Source: Clostridium lacusfryxellense (lineage in GTDB: Bacteria > Bacillota > Clostridia > Clostridiales > Clostridiaceae). From it: a stretch of DNA of 64,000 bases. The position numbers and the translations under genes are program-made. The DNA is taken from contig NZ_JAHLEB010000022.1 in assembly GCF_018861735.1 (NCBI RefSeq), forward strand, positions 1 to 64,000. Reading direction: 5' to 3'. The notes below the pieces were generated by a model. The model was not told the origin of the DNA and did no database searches. It saw only the letters and a list, made by a program, of their open reading frames with translations. The number at the start of each line of letters is the position of its first letter. The first letter of the stretch is position 1. Of this stretch, positions 16,953 through 26,264 are shown piece after piece.

Positions 16953-19097
16953 TTATATTTTTTCTGATACCCTTGGTACAAAACCATTTTCTTCCCAGTA
17001 TTCCTTCATATGATAATTCTTTCTCTTGATTTTGTTATCTTTTGGGAGTACAAGATCATAATTTGCCTCTTGACTATTCATTTGTTCTTTGCCTCTTCTA
17101 TCAATCCTTGTATAAATCCCATCTTTATTTAAACTTCTAGCTTTTTTCGTATCTAATAAAGAGATATCTAAAATTTCTTTTATTCTTTCTCGTGCTTTTT
17201 TATCTTCAATTGGAAATAATAGTTCTACTCTTCGATCTAGGTTTCTAGTCATCCAATCTGCACTTGATAAATAAATGCCTTCCTGACCATCATTATAAAA
17301 ATAAAAAATACGACTATGTTCTAAAAATCTTCCCACGATGCTTCTTACAGTAATATTTTCGCTTACACCTGGTATTCCTGGCTTAAGACAACAAATACCA
17401 CGTATTATTAAATCTATTTTCACTCCCGCAGATGATGCTACATATAAAGCTTTAATAATTTCAATATCAACTAATGAATTTATTTTTACAATAATTCTAG
17501 ATTTTTTACCTTTTTTAGCATTCTCAGCTTCCTCAAATATCATGTTTAAGAATCTGTCTCTTAATTGTAATGGAGCGAGACTAAACTTATATAAAGATGT
17601 TGGCTTAGAATTACCTGATAACATATTAAATAGGGCTGATGCGTCTGATCCAAAATAAGGATTTGATGTAAATAAGCCTATATCCGTATAAAGTTTAGCA
17701 GTTACATCATTGTAATTTCCTGTACCCATATGAACGTAACGCTTAATTCCATCTTCTTCTCTTCGAACTACAAGTAATATTTTACAATGTGTTTTTAATC
17801 CAACAAGTCCATAGATTACATGGCAGCCTGATTGTTCTAATTGCTTTGCCCAAACTATATTATTGCTTTCATCAAATCTTGCCTTAAGTTCCACAAGTAC
17901 TGTAACTTGCTTTCCCATTTCTGCTGCCTTTACCAATGCTTCTATAATAGGTGAATTTCCGCTTACACGGTATAATGTATGTTTTATTGCAAGAACATTA
18001 GGATCAATAGCCGCTTGCTTAACTAACTCAATAATAGGGTCAAAGGATTCATAAGGATGATGCAATAATATATCCTTCTCTGCTATTGCTTCAAAAATAT
18101 TATCATATTTTAAAAATTGTTTAGGTAACTGTGGTTTTATAGGTTCATATTCTAGTCTTTCATACCCCTTAATTCTTCCCAGTTTCATTAAAAAAGTTAA
18201 ATCAATTTGTCCATTTATTGTATACTCCTGCTCCTTTGAGATTTCAAGCTCCCTCTCTAGAATTTCAAGGAGTTTCAGATTCATACCTTTCTCTATTTCA
18301 AGACGAACAGCCTTACCCCATCTTCGTTGCTTTAATGATTCTTCAATTGCTTCAAGCAAATCTTCTGCACCTTCTTCATCTAATGCCATATCTGCATTTC
18401 TGGTGATGCGATAACAATATGCATCTATAATTTGATGTCCACTAAAAAGAGAACTTAAGTTCATCTTGATTATATCTTCTAAAAAGATAAAGGCAATTCC
18501 TTCTTCATCTGGAATTTTTACAAGTCTATCAAAAACAGAAGGGGCCTTTATTGTTGCGAATATATCTTCGCCCTTATCATCCTTAAGAAGAACTGCTATA
18601 TTTAAGCTTTTATTGGAAATCAAGGGGAATGGGCTACTTTGGTTAACCACCATAGGTGTTAGTACTGGGAAAATTGTTTTCGAATAATAATTTTCAACAT
18701 AATTAATTTGTTCTTGACTTAATTCATAGAATTTTAAAAACTTTATTTTTTCTTTTTCAAGTCCTTTTTTTAATGAACGGTTATAACAATTAAACTGATT
18801 ATGAACAAGCTTATGTACTAATATTCCTATTTGCTTCATCTGCTCAGTTGGTTTAAGTCCTGACGGGTCTTTTTTATCAAATTGAGCTGTAATTTGATCA
18901 GAAAGAGAACCGACTCTAACCATAAAAAACTCATCTAAATTTGAGCTTACAATTGCTGCAAATTTTAACCTTTCTAGCAATGGATTAGTTTTATCCTGTG
19001 CTTCTTCAAGAACACGTTCATTAAACTGTATCCAGCTTAATTCCCTACTAATAAAATACTCAGGTAGTGTATAGTCAGATAATGAATAGTCGGTCAT
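16953..19097 (-). CDS. ppk: Polyphosphate kinase 1
   Basis: 714 residues, full length for PPK1. It makes polyphosphate from ATP reversibly. Domains run in the usual order: N domain (SRELSWIQFNERVLEEAQD near 18-36), head domain, then two phospholipase-D-like C domains. The autophosphorylated His is in KRYVHMGTGNYNDVTAK, and the second conserved His is in FLEHSRIFYF. It follows the ppx-like gene by 16 bp, so synthesis and degradation enzymes share an operon. Confidence 0.95.
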   Translation of the reverse strand: MTDYSLSDYTLPEYFISRELSWIQFNERVLEEAQDKTNPLLERLKFAAIVSSNLDEFFMVRVGSLSDQITAQFDKKDPSGLKPTEQMKQIGILVHKLVHNQFNCYNRSLKKGLEKEKIKFLKFYELSQEQINYVENYYSKTIFPVLTPMVVNQSSPFPLISNKSLNIAVLLKDDKGEDIFATIKAPSVFDRLVKIPDEEGIAFIFLEDIIKMNLSSLFSGHQIIDAYCYRITRNADMALDEEGAEDLLEAIEESLKQRRWGKAVRLEIEKGMNLKLLEILERELEISKEQEYTINGQIDLTFLMKLGRIKGYERLEYEPIKPQLPKQFLKYDNIFEAIAEKDILLHHPYESFDPIIELVKQAAIDPNVLAIKHTLYRVSGNSPIIEALVKAAEMGKQVTVLVELKARFDESNNIVWAKQLEQSGCHVIYGLVGLKTHCKILLVVRREEDGIKRYVHMGTGNYNDVTAKLYTDIGLFTSNPYFGSDASALFNMLSGNSKPTSLYKFSLAPLQLRDRFLNMIFEEAENAKKGKKSRIIVKINSLVDIEIIKALYVASSAGVKIDLIIRGICCLKPGIPGVSENITVRSIVGRFLEHSRIFYFYNDGQEGIYLSSADWMTRNLDRRVELLFPIEDKKARERIKEILDISLLDTKKARSLNKDGIYTRIDRRGKEQMNSQEANYDLVLPKDNKIKRKNYHMKEYWEENGFVPRVSEKI

Positions 19098-19113
19098 TTT
19101 TTTATCCCCTCTT

Positions 19114-20655
19114 TTATATTATTGGTTTTACGCCAATTACTTCTTCAAAAAAATCAACATACTTTAAAAAATTCCATTCTTCTAAGATAATATCTTCCTC
19201 AGATTTTATATTAAAAAACATACTATCTTTAGTTCCTATTAATTTGATTTCTTTTATCTTTTGCATATGCGATATATCTAAAGCTTCTGAAAGTTTTAAT
19301 ATTGCAGATAATGTAGATACAATCATTTTATCCCCATCACTTAAGTACCTATAATTTTCATGTGATGATATAGGAATATCATCCGAGTGGTACATTGCTG
19401 CACTTGCTATAAGTTCAAGTGCTATATCTGAAAATCCAATAATACTCTGAGCTTTTATTATATTATAAGAATGAAGATTATGATCATTAGCACTTATAAA
19501 TCCACCCACATCATGAAGTATAGCTGCAACCTGCAAATAAAGCCTCTCTCTATCACCTAGTTTATGTAATCTCTTAGTATGATCAAAAATCTCAAGCGAA
19601 AATTTTTCAACAAAAATAGCATGTTCTTTATCAATTTGATATTTTTCTCCTATATACCAGACCGAACTAATGATATCATTTATTAATTCTTTTCTTCTTG
19701 GAATATTTAGTATTGTGTCAGATAAATCATATAGAATTCCTTGTCTTAGTGATAACTTAGGAACTTGGATTCCTTCTGCCTTAGTCATTTTAAGAAAGCA
19801 ATTAAAAATAAGTATTGAAGGTAACAGAAGTTCTGCTGTTTTATTAGAAAGTCCAAAGGTTGTTTTTATTTGAAAATTATCCATTTTACTAATTTCTTCT
19901 ATTAGTGCTGATAGAGCTTCCTTTTTAATGTAATAATCTTTCTTATTAATTCCTTTCTTTTTTCTTATAATTCCACAAATTGCATTTAGTTCTCCACCTA
20001 GACCTAGAAAGTGATTAATTTCAAACTTTTTAATTTGAGGTTTTAGAGCATATATCTTACTTTCTATATACTGATCCATAGTTCGTGAAAATTCAATTGT
20101 CTTTGTCTCTAAATCGGATAAAGATTCTCTTATTCTTAGAGATCCAATCTTAACATGCTCTGTAAACTTCAATATACCTTCTTCATAAATCGAAGTCTCA
20201 ACTGCTCCCGATGTAATATTCACAATTAAATATTGTTCTGATTTTTTAATGTCTATAGAGTTTACATGGTTTCTAACTGCCTTTAACATAAAAAATTGTT
20301 CTTCTGCAATGTTTATTGATTCTATAATTAACCCTGTTCTGAGCCTTATTTGTTCTAAAACATACTGTTTGTTTTCAGCTTCGCGAATACCACTAGTTGC
20401 TACTGCTTTATAAAACTTAATTTTATAATCTTTCATAAGCCTAACAAATCCTTTTAAATCGTCACAAGTTTCATGTATTGTCTGCACAGAAATTCTAGCT
20501 TTAGAATATGTATCCTTACCTATTTTTGTGGTTTTTACTACATCTTCTAATATATTTACTTCCCCTTGCGGATTTATCTCGCCAATTGTCATTTTTAAAT
20601 AGTTAGAACCTACATCAATAGCCGCAATTATTTTCCATGCTTGTGCGATTCTCAT
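19114..20655 (-). CDS. Ppx/GppA-family phosphatase with HD domain
   Basis: About 513 residues from the ATG at 20655 (MRIAQAWK, AAAGGAG upstream); an in-frame ATG ten codons earlier has no good ribosome site. The N-terminal half is an ASKHA (actin-like) Ppx fold with AAIDVGSNYLKMTIG; the second phosphate-loop region is SEQYLIVNITSGAVETSIYEEG, weaker than the usual DIGGGS. The C-terminal half is an HD domain (AAILHDVGG, then NDHNLHSY). Likely exopolyphosphatase or pppGpp phosphatase, but the altered DxGG loop leaves activity uncertain; a regulatory role on ppk is possible. It is the first gene of the ppx-ppk pair. Confidence 0.8.
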   Translation of the reverse strand: MRIAQAWKIIAAIDVGSNYLKMTIGEINPQGEVNILEDVVKTTKIGKDTYSKARISVQTIHETCDDLKGFVRLMKDYKIKFYKAVATSGIREAENKQYVLEQIRLRTGLIIESINIAEEQFFMLKAVRNHVNSIDIKKSEQYLIVNITSGAVETSIYEEGILKFTEHVKIGSLRIRESLSDLETKTIEFSRTMDQYIESKIYALKPQIKKFEINHFLGLGGELNAICGIIRKKKGINKKDYYIKKEALSALIEEISKMDNFQIKTTFGLSNKTAELLLPSILIFNCFLKMTKAEGIQVPKLSLRQGILYDLSDTILNIPRRKELINDIISSVWYIGEKYQIDKEHAIFVEKFSLEIFDHTKRLHKLGDRERLYLQVAAILHDVGGFISANDHNLHSYNIIKAQSIIGFSDIALELIASAAMYHSDDIPISSHENYRYLSDGDKMIVSTLSAILKLSEALDISHMQKIKEIKLIGTKDSMFFNIKSEEDIILEEWNFLKYVDFFEEVIGVKPII

Positions 20656-20737
20656 AAAAAATCTCCTTTGTATATCTAAATTCATATATATTTATACTAC
20701 TATAATGTTTGTTTTTATACAATAATCTACATTTTAT

Positions 20738-20797
20738 TTAACTTAAACTTAACCTTAACCAAACTTTAACAACAAAAAAATATTTCTGTGGTAGATT
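20738..20797 (+). promoter_or_regulatory. Pho box and -10 for the plus-strand ppx
   Basis: Plus-strand hexamers TTAACT (20738), TTAACC (20749), and in a second register TAAACT (20744), TTAACC (20755) and TTAACA (20766) are each 11 bp apart within a register. Counting one further 11-bp unit, a 9-nt gap leads to TAGATT at 20792-20797 as -10. The site lies in the divergent region between the two ppx genes and points towards 20889. Confidence 0.62.
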
Positions 20798-20888
20798 CAT
20801 ATTTATTATCACTTGCAAATGTTTTAACTATTAACTATTATAGACATAAGTTGAATAAAAATTTTGATTTTAAAGGGGAATAATAAGA

Positions 20889-22391
20889 ATGAAAAGAATA
20901 GGCATTATTGATATAGGATCAAACTCAATACGTTTAGTTATTGTTCATATAAACAAAGATAATTCTTTTAGAGTAGTAGATGAAATCAAGGAAAGTGTTC
21001 GATTAGGCAAAGATATGACTGAAGATGGCGCATTAAATCCTACCAGAATTAATAACGCTATTTATACTTTAGCTTTCTTTAAACGACTATGTATTATTCA
21101 AAATATAACTGAAATTTTAGCGGTTGCTACAGAAGCTGTCCGCAAAGCATCTAATCAAATAGAATTCTTAAATCGTGTACAATCAGAACTTTCTATAGAA
21201 ATTCGTGTTTTAACTGGAATAGAAGAAGCTTATTATGATTATTTTGGAGCAATAAATAGCATGGACTTTTCTGATGCACTTATAATTGATATAGGTGGAA
21301 GTAGTTCAGAACTAATTTTTGTAAAACAAGGTAAATTAAAAGCTTCAATAAGTTTGCCTTATGGAGCCATAAATCTTACTGAAAAATTTTCTCTTCAAAA
21401 AACAATGAATATTAAAAGTGAAACTGCAATTAAAGAGTTCCTAACTTCAATGTATAAAGAAATCCCTTGGCTTAAGGAAGTCGAGAATGTTCCAATAATC
21501 GGAATCGGAGGTACTATAAGAAATATTGGTAAACTCCATAAGAAAAAAACTGGTTATCCTATAGATAATCTCCATAATTACAGAATTCCTACAGATGAGG
21601 TAATCGCTATCTATGATCAAGTTAAGGTCAAAGATGCATCTCAGAGAAAAAAACTTAAGGGCCTTTCAAAAGAAAGATCAGATATTTTTGTGGGTGCAGC
21701 TACCGTTTTAGTTACCTTAATTGAATACCTTAATATAAAAGAACTTCATGTTTGTGGAAGTGGACTTAGAGATGGATTCTTATACGAATATATTTTAAAA
21801 AACAAAAAACCTATAATCGATGTTCTTGATTTTTCGTTAAAAAATAATTTACTTAACTACGAAATAGATCTTCAACATCCAAACCATGTATGGATGCTAA
21901 CCCGAACCTTGTATAACCAACTTAAACCGATTATTAACATAACTATAAATCCCTATAAAATTTTAAAAACTGCTGCAATGCTTCACGATATAGGCATTGT
22001 AATTAGCTATTATGACCACCATAAACACTCCTCTTATATGATAGCAAACTCTAAAATTAATGGACTTACTCACAAAGAACAATTAATGGCATCATATATA
22101 GCTGCACTTCATAGAAAAAATGAATTTAAAATAAACTTCAAAGTATATCAGAATTTAATAACGCAGCAAGACTTGGAGACTATTGATAAGTTAAGCATAT
22201 TATTGCGTATTAGTGAAAACCTAGATAGATGCTTAAATGGCAATATAAAGATGATTAATTGTATTATTGATATAGATACTGTAACCATTACAGTTGATTC
22301 CATAGCTGACCCTATTCTAGAAGTAAGTGCAGCAATAGACTGTGCCTCTTCATTTGAAAAAACATTCAATAAAAAATTAATTATTATATAA
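20889..22391 (+). CDS. ppx: Exopolyphosphatase (Ppx/GppA) with HD domain
   Basis: 500 residues. The ASKHA phosphate loops are intact: IIDIGSNSIRLVI at the start and LIIDIGGSSSELIFV near residue 136, with EEAYYDYFGA between them. The C-terminal half carries an HD domain (AAMLHDIGIVISYYDHHKHSSY near 360). It releases phosphate from polyphosphate chain ends or trims pppGpp. A GGGGAATAATAAG site precedes the ATG. A phased Pho box lies upstream, which fits phosphate recovery during starvation. Confidence 0.9.
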   Translation: MKRIGIIDIGSNSIRLVIVHINKDNSFRVVDEIKESVRLGKDMTEDGALNPTRINNAIYTLAFFKRLCIIQNITEILAVATEAVRKASNQIEFLNRVQSELSIEIRVLTGIEEAYYDYFGAINSMDFSDALIIDIGGSSSELIFVKQGKLKASISLPYGAINLTEKFSLQKTMNIKSETAIKEFLTSMYKEIPWLKEVENVPIIGIGGTIRNIGKLHKKKTGYPIDNLHNYRIPTDEVIAIYDQVKVKDASQRKKLKGLSKERSDIFVGAATVLVTLIEYLNIKELHVCGSGLRDGFLYEYILKNKKPIIDVLDFSLKNNLLNYEIDLQHPNHVWMLTRTLYNQLKPIINITINPYKILKTAAMLHDIGIVISYYDHHKHSSYMIANSKINGLTHKEQLMASYIAALHRKNEFKINFKVYQNLITQQDLETIDKLSILLRISENLDRCLNGNIKMINCIIDIDTVTITVDSIADPILEVSAAIDCASSFEKTFNKKLIII

Positions 22392-22487
22392 TTAATAAAA
22401 TATAATCATGCTATTCAAAATCTTTTCATATATTTAATAAAGTTTAATTGTATGAAACAAGATGCCTTATATATAAAGGAGAATAGC

Positions 22488-23081
22488 ATGCTTAATATTG
22501 TAAACTATTTGAATGAAAATGACCTTATTAAAGTGTTAAATAAATATAATGTATTTGACATAACAACCCATGAACATAAGGTCTCAATTTATGCCTTGCG
22601 TTTACTCAATTCATTGAATCCCTATTATGGTTTTAGAGATGAAGAAAGAAATCTTCTTAACTATACTTCTCTTCTTCATGATATTGGATATTTTATTAAT
22701 AAAGAAAGCCATCATAACCACACCAAATATATTATTCTAAATGAACCACTTTTAGATGATATTCCTAAAGATCTTAGACGCAATTTAGCATTTATTGCCA
22801 GTGGTCATGGTAAATTTGTTGATGAAACTTTAGTTTTTCATTCACAAAAAGAAAAAGATACTGCTTTAAAATTATTATCTATCCTTAGAATTGCAGATGC
22901 GCTTGATCATAAACATAATCTTGGTGTCTCACTTGAAACAGTAGAAATTAAGAACCATACCTTAAATATACAAATTAAGGGAGATGCATCTAATATAATA
23001 TCAAAAAAAGTTAAAAAGAGATCTAAATTATTTATACAGTTATATAATATTCCTATAAATGTGGAATGCATTTTACCATAA
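22488..23081 (+). CDS. Stand-alone HD-domain protein (Ppx C-terminal-like)
   Basis: 197 residues from the ATG at 22488 (MLNIVNYL, AAAGGAG six bases upstream). The HD signature SLLHDIGYFINKESHHNHTKYII (about 65-88) and the later LRIADALDHKHN correspond closely to the C-terminal half of the neighbouring Ppx proteins, without the ASKHA half. It is probably a metal-dependent phosphohydrolase or a regulatory partner of Ppx. It lies 96 bp after ppx on the same strand and likely shares its transcript. Confidence 0.75.
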   Translation: MLNIVNYLNENDLIKVLNKYNVFDITTHEHKVSIYALRLLNSLNPYYGFRDEERNLLNYTSLLHDIGYFINKESHHNHTKYIILNEPLLDDIPKDLRRNLAFIASGHGKFVDETLVFHSQKEKDTALKLLSILRIADALDHKHNLGVSLETVEIKNHTLNIQIKGDASNIISKKVKKRSKLFIQLYNIPINVECILP

Positions 23082-23137
23082 TTATTTATATTATGCTATA
23101 ATATGCTATAATACAAAAATTAAGGGAGGAATTTAAT

Positions 23138-23341
23138 ATGTCAGTATGTATATTAATGAATAACAAAAATAAGTTTAAAGTAGAGGGAACATTAGAAGAT
23201 TGGGTTCAAAAAATTAAAACTGAGCAAGTTTTTGAAATTTCTCCAACAATTTATGTTGTGTCAAATAACATAAGTGAAGTATATCTAGATGAAAAACCTC
23301 AAAATGATATTAAAGAAAAGAAATCTAAAAAAAAAAAATAA
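23138..23341 (+). CDS. Small protein with lysine-rich tail, unknown function
   Basis: 67 residues. An N-terminal beta-rich part (SVCILMNNKNKFKVEGTLEDW) ends in a run of lysines (KEKKSKKKK), which could bind polyanions such as polyphosphate or nucleic acid; this is only a suggestion from charge and from the polyphosphate-gene context. A strong AAGGGAGG site precedes the ATG. It is the last gene before the bidirectional terminator. Confidence 0.5.
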   Translation: MSVCILMNNKNKFKVEGTLEDWVQKIKTEQVFEISPTIYVVSNNISEVYLDEKPQNDIKEKKSKKKK

Positions 23342-23359
23342 AGTAAACAACTAACATGT

Positions 23360-23410
23360 AACTAAAATAAGATCTAAAATGGAAAATCCATTTTAGATCT
23401 TATTTTAGTT
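23360..23410. terminator. Bidirectional terminator, perfect 24-bp stem
   Basis: Arms at 23360-23383 and 23387-23410 are perfectly complementary. It separates the plus-strand polyphosphate genes from the minus-strand thioesterase gene, with T-rich sequence at both ends. Confidence 0.88.
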
Positions 23411-23430
23411 AATTATACAATTATTTCTCA

Positions 23431-24159
23431 TTACACTACATGCTTTATATATCCATTAGTATTAATTTGTAGAGCTAAAGTATCATTTATAATATTTGTT
23501 ATATTTTCAATATTATTATTTATGTAAAAATGATTCCCCTCAAAGTTATAAATGTTGAACCCTCGACATACATGATTTTTCCAATCTAATATCTCTTTTA
23601 AATTAATAGTGTCTTGCTTCCCATTTAAAATTGAAACATCACATTCAATTTTTGCTTCTCTTTTTTTATATGTATAGGTTTCTAACATTTTAAAATCACT
23701 TCGAATTATAGGGAGAAACATTTTAAATATTTCTTGATTGTTCATTAACTCTTCTGGTGTACCACCAAGTTCCATTATTTTTTTCATGAAATCACTATCA
23801 GACAAATTACATGTATCTTCTCTTTTCCTTATAATACTTGGTGCTTTATACCCTGAAAAAAATATATGTGTTGGTTTTCTAAGTTTTAACTTGCTTATTT
23901 TATAATATAATTCATAGCCTAAAAGGCTACCCATACTGTGTCCATAAATAGCATAATCCTCATTTACTATCTTATCTTTGATATTTAGAAATATATCATC
24001 TACTGCTTCTTCTATACTTTCATAAAAATCTTCATTAAATCTTTTTCCCCTTCCCTTTAATGATATAGGTATTAATTTAATTGAGGTATTTAATTCTTTT
24101 TTCCATTTATAATATATTGCTTCGGACCCACCTGCATATGGTAAACAAAATAATATCAT
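23431..24159 (-). CDS. Type II thioesterase
   Basis: 242 residues, alpha/beta hydrolase of the GrsT/SrfAD type. Motifs are FCLPYAGGSEAIYYKW (4-19), the nucleophile GHSMGSLLGYELY (Ser near 75), the acid Asp in NGKQDTI and the His in EGNHFYI. Such enzymes clear misprimed or stalled acyl groups from carrier domains of PKS/NRPS lines. It lies 14 bp after the PPTase gene in a two-gene unit, placing it with the biosynthetic cluster. It ends close to the bidirectional terminator. Confidence 0.9.
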   Translation of the reverse strand: MILFCLPYAGGSEAIYYKWKKELNTSIKLIPISLKGRGKRFNEDFYESIEEAVDDIFLNIKDKIVNEDYAIYGHSMGSLLGYELYYKISKLKLRKPTHIFFSGYKAPSIIRKREDTCNLSDSDFMKKIMELGGTPEELMNNQEIFKMFLPIIRSDFKMLETYTYKKREAKIECDVSILNGKQDTINLKEILDWKNHVCRGFNIYNFEGNHFYINNNIENITNIINDTLALQINTNGYIKHVV

Positions 24160-24173
24160 TACTATAACTCCCT

Positions 24174-24875
24174 TTACTCTAGATCAAGTTTAGAATAGTT
24201 ATTTATTAAGCTATTCTGATCTATTGTTATTATATTATTTGAAATATCTTTATTTAGTGAACACACTGCCATCTTATAACCTAACTGTATATCAAAGATT
24301 TTAAATATATGTTCATTATGTTTATTGTTATGTACTACTTTAATCTTCTCAGATTGATTCATATTGATTGAAAATGATTGTAACGGTATTGATAAACCTT
24401 GTCCACAACATTTTATATAACTTTCCTTAAGCGTCCATATCTCATAAAATTTACTTAGCTGAAAATCTAAAGTTTGTCCAATAATATATTCGAATTCACT
24501 TAACGAGAAAAAATTTTTAGCTATATCATCATATTTAATATGTTTAACTTTTTCAATATCAATTCCTATTGATTTATCATCAATAACACATACTACAAAC
24601 TCACTAGAATGAGATATATTAAAATTCATTAATGGGTAATCTTTGAGATATGGTTTTCCATATTTATTTGTTCCAAATACTATATTTTTATTTTTAATCT
24701 TGAGTTTTTCTACAATAATACTTCTAATCAATATTTCACCGATTAAGGTTCTAATTTTATCTTGTTTATTAATATATCTATTGATTTTAAGTTTTTTATC
24801 TGGACTAATGAATAAACATAAATCTTCTAATTCCTCTTCGTTAATATCCAATATTTTGACTGCATAAATTTTCAT
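24174..24875 (-). CDS. Sfp-type 4'-phosphopantetheinyl transferase
   Basis: 233 residues. Family motifs are visible: KYGKPYLKDYPLMNFNISHS (about 70-89), GIDIEKV (Mg-binding Asp/Glu, about 105) and the WTLKESYIKCCGQGL segment (about 150). It transfers phosphopantetheine from CoA to the carrier-domain serines and should activate the five carriers of this cluster. Directly upstream is a Pho box nearly identical to those of the NRPS-PKS and FAS units, so activation of the carriers follows the same signal. Confidence 0.93.
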   Translation of the reverse strand: MKIYAVKILDINEEELEDLCLFISPDKKLKINRYINKQDKIRTLIGEILIRSIIVEKLKIKNKNIVFGTNKYGKPYLKDYPLMNFNISHSSEFVVCVIDDKSIGIDIEKVKHIKYDDIAKNFFSLSEFEYIIGQTLDFQLSKFYEIWTLKESYIKCCGQGLSIPLQSFSINMNQSEKIKVVHNNKHNEHIFKIFDIQLGYKMAVCSLNKDISNNIITIDQNSLINNYSKLDLE

Positions 24876-24919
24876 TAACTACCTCACTTTATCCTTATAT
24901 ATAAAGTTTTTCTAAATAT

Positions 24920-24973
24920 ATTATATAATTGGATAGTTAACGCTCTGTTAAGATTTCAATATGTTTATGTTAA
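24920..24973 (-). promoter_or_regulatory. Pho box and -10 for PPTase-thioesterase
   Basis: Minus-strand hexamers TTAACA (24968-24973), ATATTG (24957-24962), TTAACA (24946-24951) and TTAACT (24935-24940) are exactly 11 bp apart. A 9-nt gap then leads to a perfect TATAAT (24920-24925). The core is nearly identical to the boxes at 43780-43818 and 49943-49981. Confidence 0.8.
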
Positions 24974-25060
24974 AACCCAATATTTCTATTCTTAAAAAGG
25001 CAGCTACAGTTTACATAACTCCCTTTTTATATAAATACTCTTTAATATTAAATATTAATA

Positions 25061-25108
25061 TTGACATTACTCCAAAATGATATATACTAAAGGTATATAA
25101 AGTATACT
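25061..25108 (+). promoter_or_regulatory. Orphan promoter with TetR-type operators
   Basis: TTGACA (25061-25066), 16 bp, then TATACT (25083-25088) make a near-consensus promoter pointing right. The -10 is one arm of TATACT-AAA-GGTATA (25083-25097), one mismatch from the palindrome at the TetR gene. AGTATACT follows at 25101-25108. No plus-strand gene lies downstream: it faces the 3' end of a broken acyltransferase gene. Confidence 0.58.
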
Positions 25109-25144
25109 GATTGTGTAACCAATCATTAATACTTGTTTAAATAC

Positions 25145-26203
25145 CTACACACTTAACTCTACATCTACATCTACATCTACATCCACTGTTCTTTTTTTAA
25201 CTAATAATCTATTAAAATACCTATTTGAGTAATATAAACATCTTACTAAATAAGATATTGTAAAACTCAGAACAATATCCAGGATAAGTTCTATAACAAA
25301 CTTAATTCCAATAGGTAAATTAATTGAAGCTAATTCAAATTGCATAATAGCAATAACTGGAACATGGAAAATATAGACCCCAAAGGTATTCTGTGATAAT
25401 ACCTTTATAAATGAGGATGTAATGTTAAGTGACTCACGGAAATACACAATAAGACCTATATTTAATGCCATACACATTAAACAATCCCAGAACGACCAAA
25501 CAAACGATTCCCAATTTAATCCCCCATTAGCTAATATAAAATCAAACTTTCCTTTGCCTATAAATGTAAGAAAAAGAAGGATAATTCCTAAAATTAACCA
25601 CTTTTCACCTTGTGATTTCGAAAAAGTAGAAAACCATTCTAATCTATACGCTAACATACCTATACATATGAACATTAAATATTTGGGAACATTGGCATAT
25701 TATAACTGTATAAATCCTAAAAGAGCTCCCCAAAAATCTAGATGATACCAGATTCTAACAACGAATGTAACTATAGACAATAACGCTACACACAATAAAA
25801 TTATTGGTAAAGTTGGTGGCTTTGTGTCTGGATTACTTATAATAATTGTTTTCTTTACAATCTTTCTTATTAAAGTATAAGCCACGGAATAAACTAACAA
25901 GTGTTCTAAAAACCAAAGATGTGCAAATTTCAAATCAGGCCATACTGTAAGCCACTTATCATACCAGTTCTGTGGTTTATCACGAAGCCCAAAAAATATG
26001 TATTTAGCATATTCTAAAAAATTGTAGCTGTTATGTCTAAAATTCACATTATAAAAATAATGTAATGGTAAGATAATAAAAAACAAGCCCAATATCATTG
26101 GAATTAAATACATATTACATCTCGATTTTAAAAACTTTTTAGCACCTTTTTTATCATAAGATAAAGGCATAAAATATGCTGATATTAGAAAGAACAACCC
26201 CAT
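25145..26203 (-). pseudogene. Decayed membrane acyltransferase (Acyl_transf_3 family)
   Basis: Two open segments in one frame (26218 to 25700, then 25675 to 25145) are separated by an in-frame TAA after ALLGFIQL. Reading through the stop gives continuous family sequence, YANVPKYLMFICIGMLAYR. The N-terminal part, including the first membrane helix and its catalytic His region, is absent; the frame begins at the second helix (MGLFFLISAYFMP), directly against the terminator of the upstream gene. About eight membrane helices remain (for example FGVYIFHVPVIA near the end). It probably once acylated a sugar, lipid or cell-wall component. The last codons are a Asp-Val run made by a hexanucleotide repeat. 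Confidence 0.8.
25157..25184. repeat. Hexanucleotide tandem repeat (CTACAT)n
   Basis: More than four copies of a 6-bp unit sit inside the end of the broken acyltransferase and encode an alternating Asp-Val tail. Such tracts change length by slippage but stay in frame. Confidence 0.75.
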
Positions 26204-26218
26204 GTTTTTTACAAACAA

Positions 26219-26247
26219 AAAGAACCCTAAAAGATCTAGGGTTCTTT
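26219..26247 (-). terminator. Terminator of the TetR/FMN-binding unit
   Basis: Arms at 26219-26229 and 26237-26247 (11 bp) with a 7-nt loop. In the minus-strand direction the stem is followed by TTTTTGTTTG. It overlaps the truncated start of the acyltransferase remnant. Confidence 0.75.
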
Positions 26248-26264
26248 AATTTGTTCTTTTCACT

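Noticed and set aside
25676-25702. Programmed frameshift or recoding in the acyltransferase
   Set aside because: Both parts are in the same frame, separated by a plain TAA without a slippery site, and the N-terminus is also missing, so decay is the simpler view.
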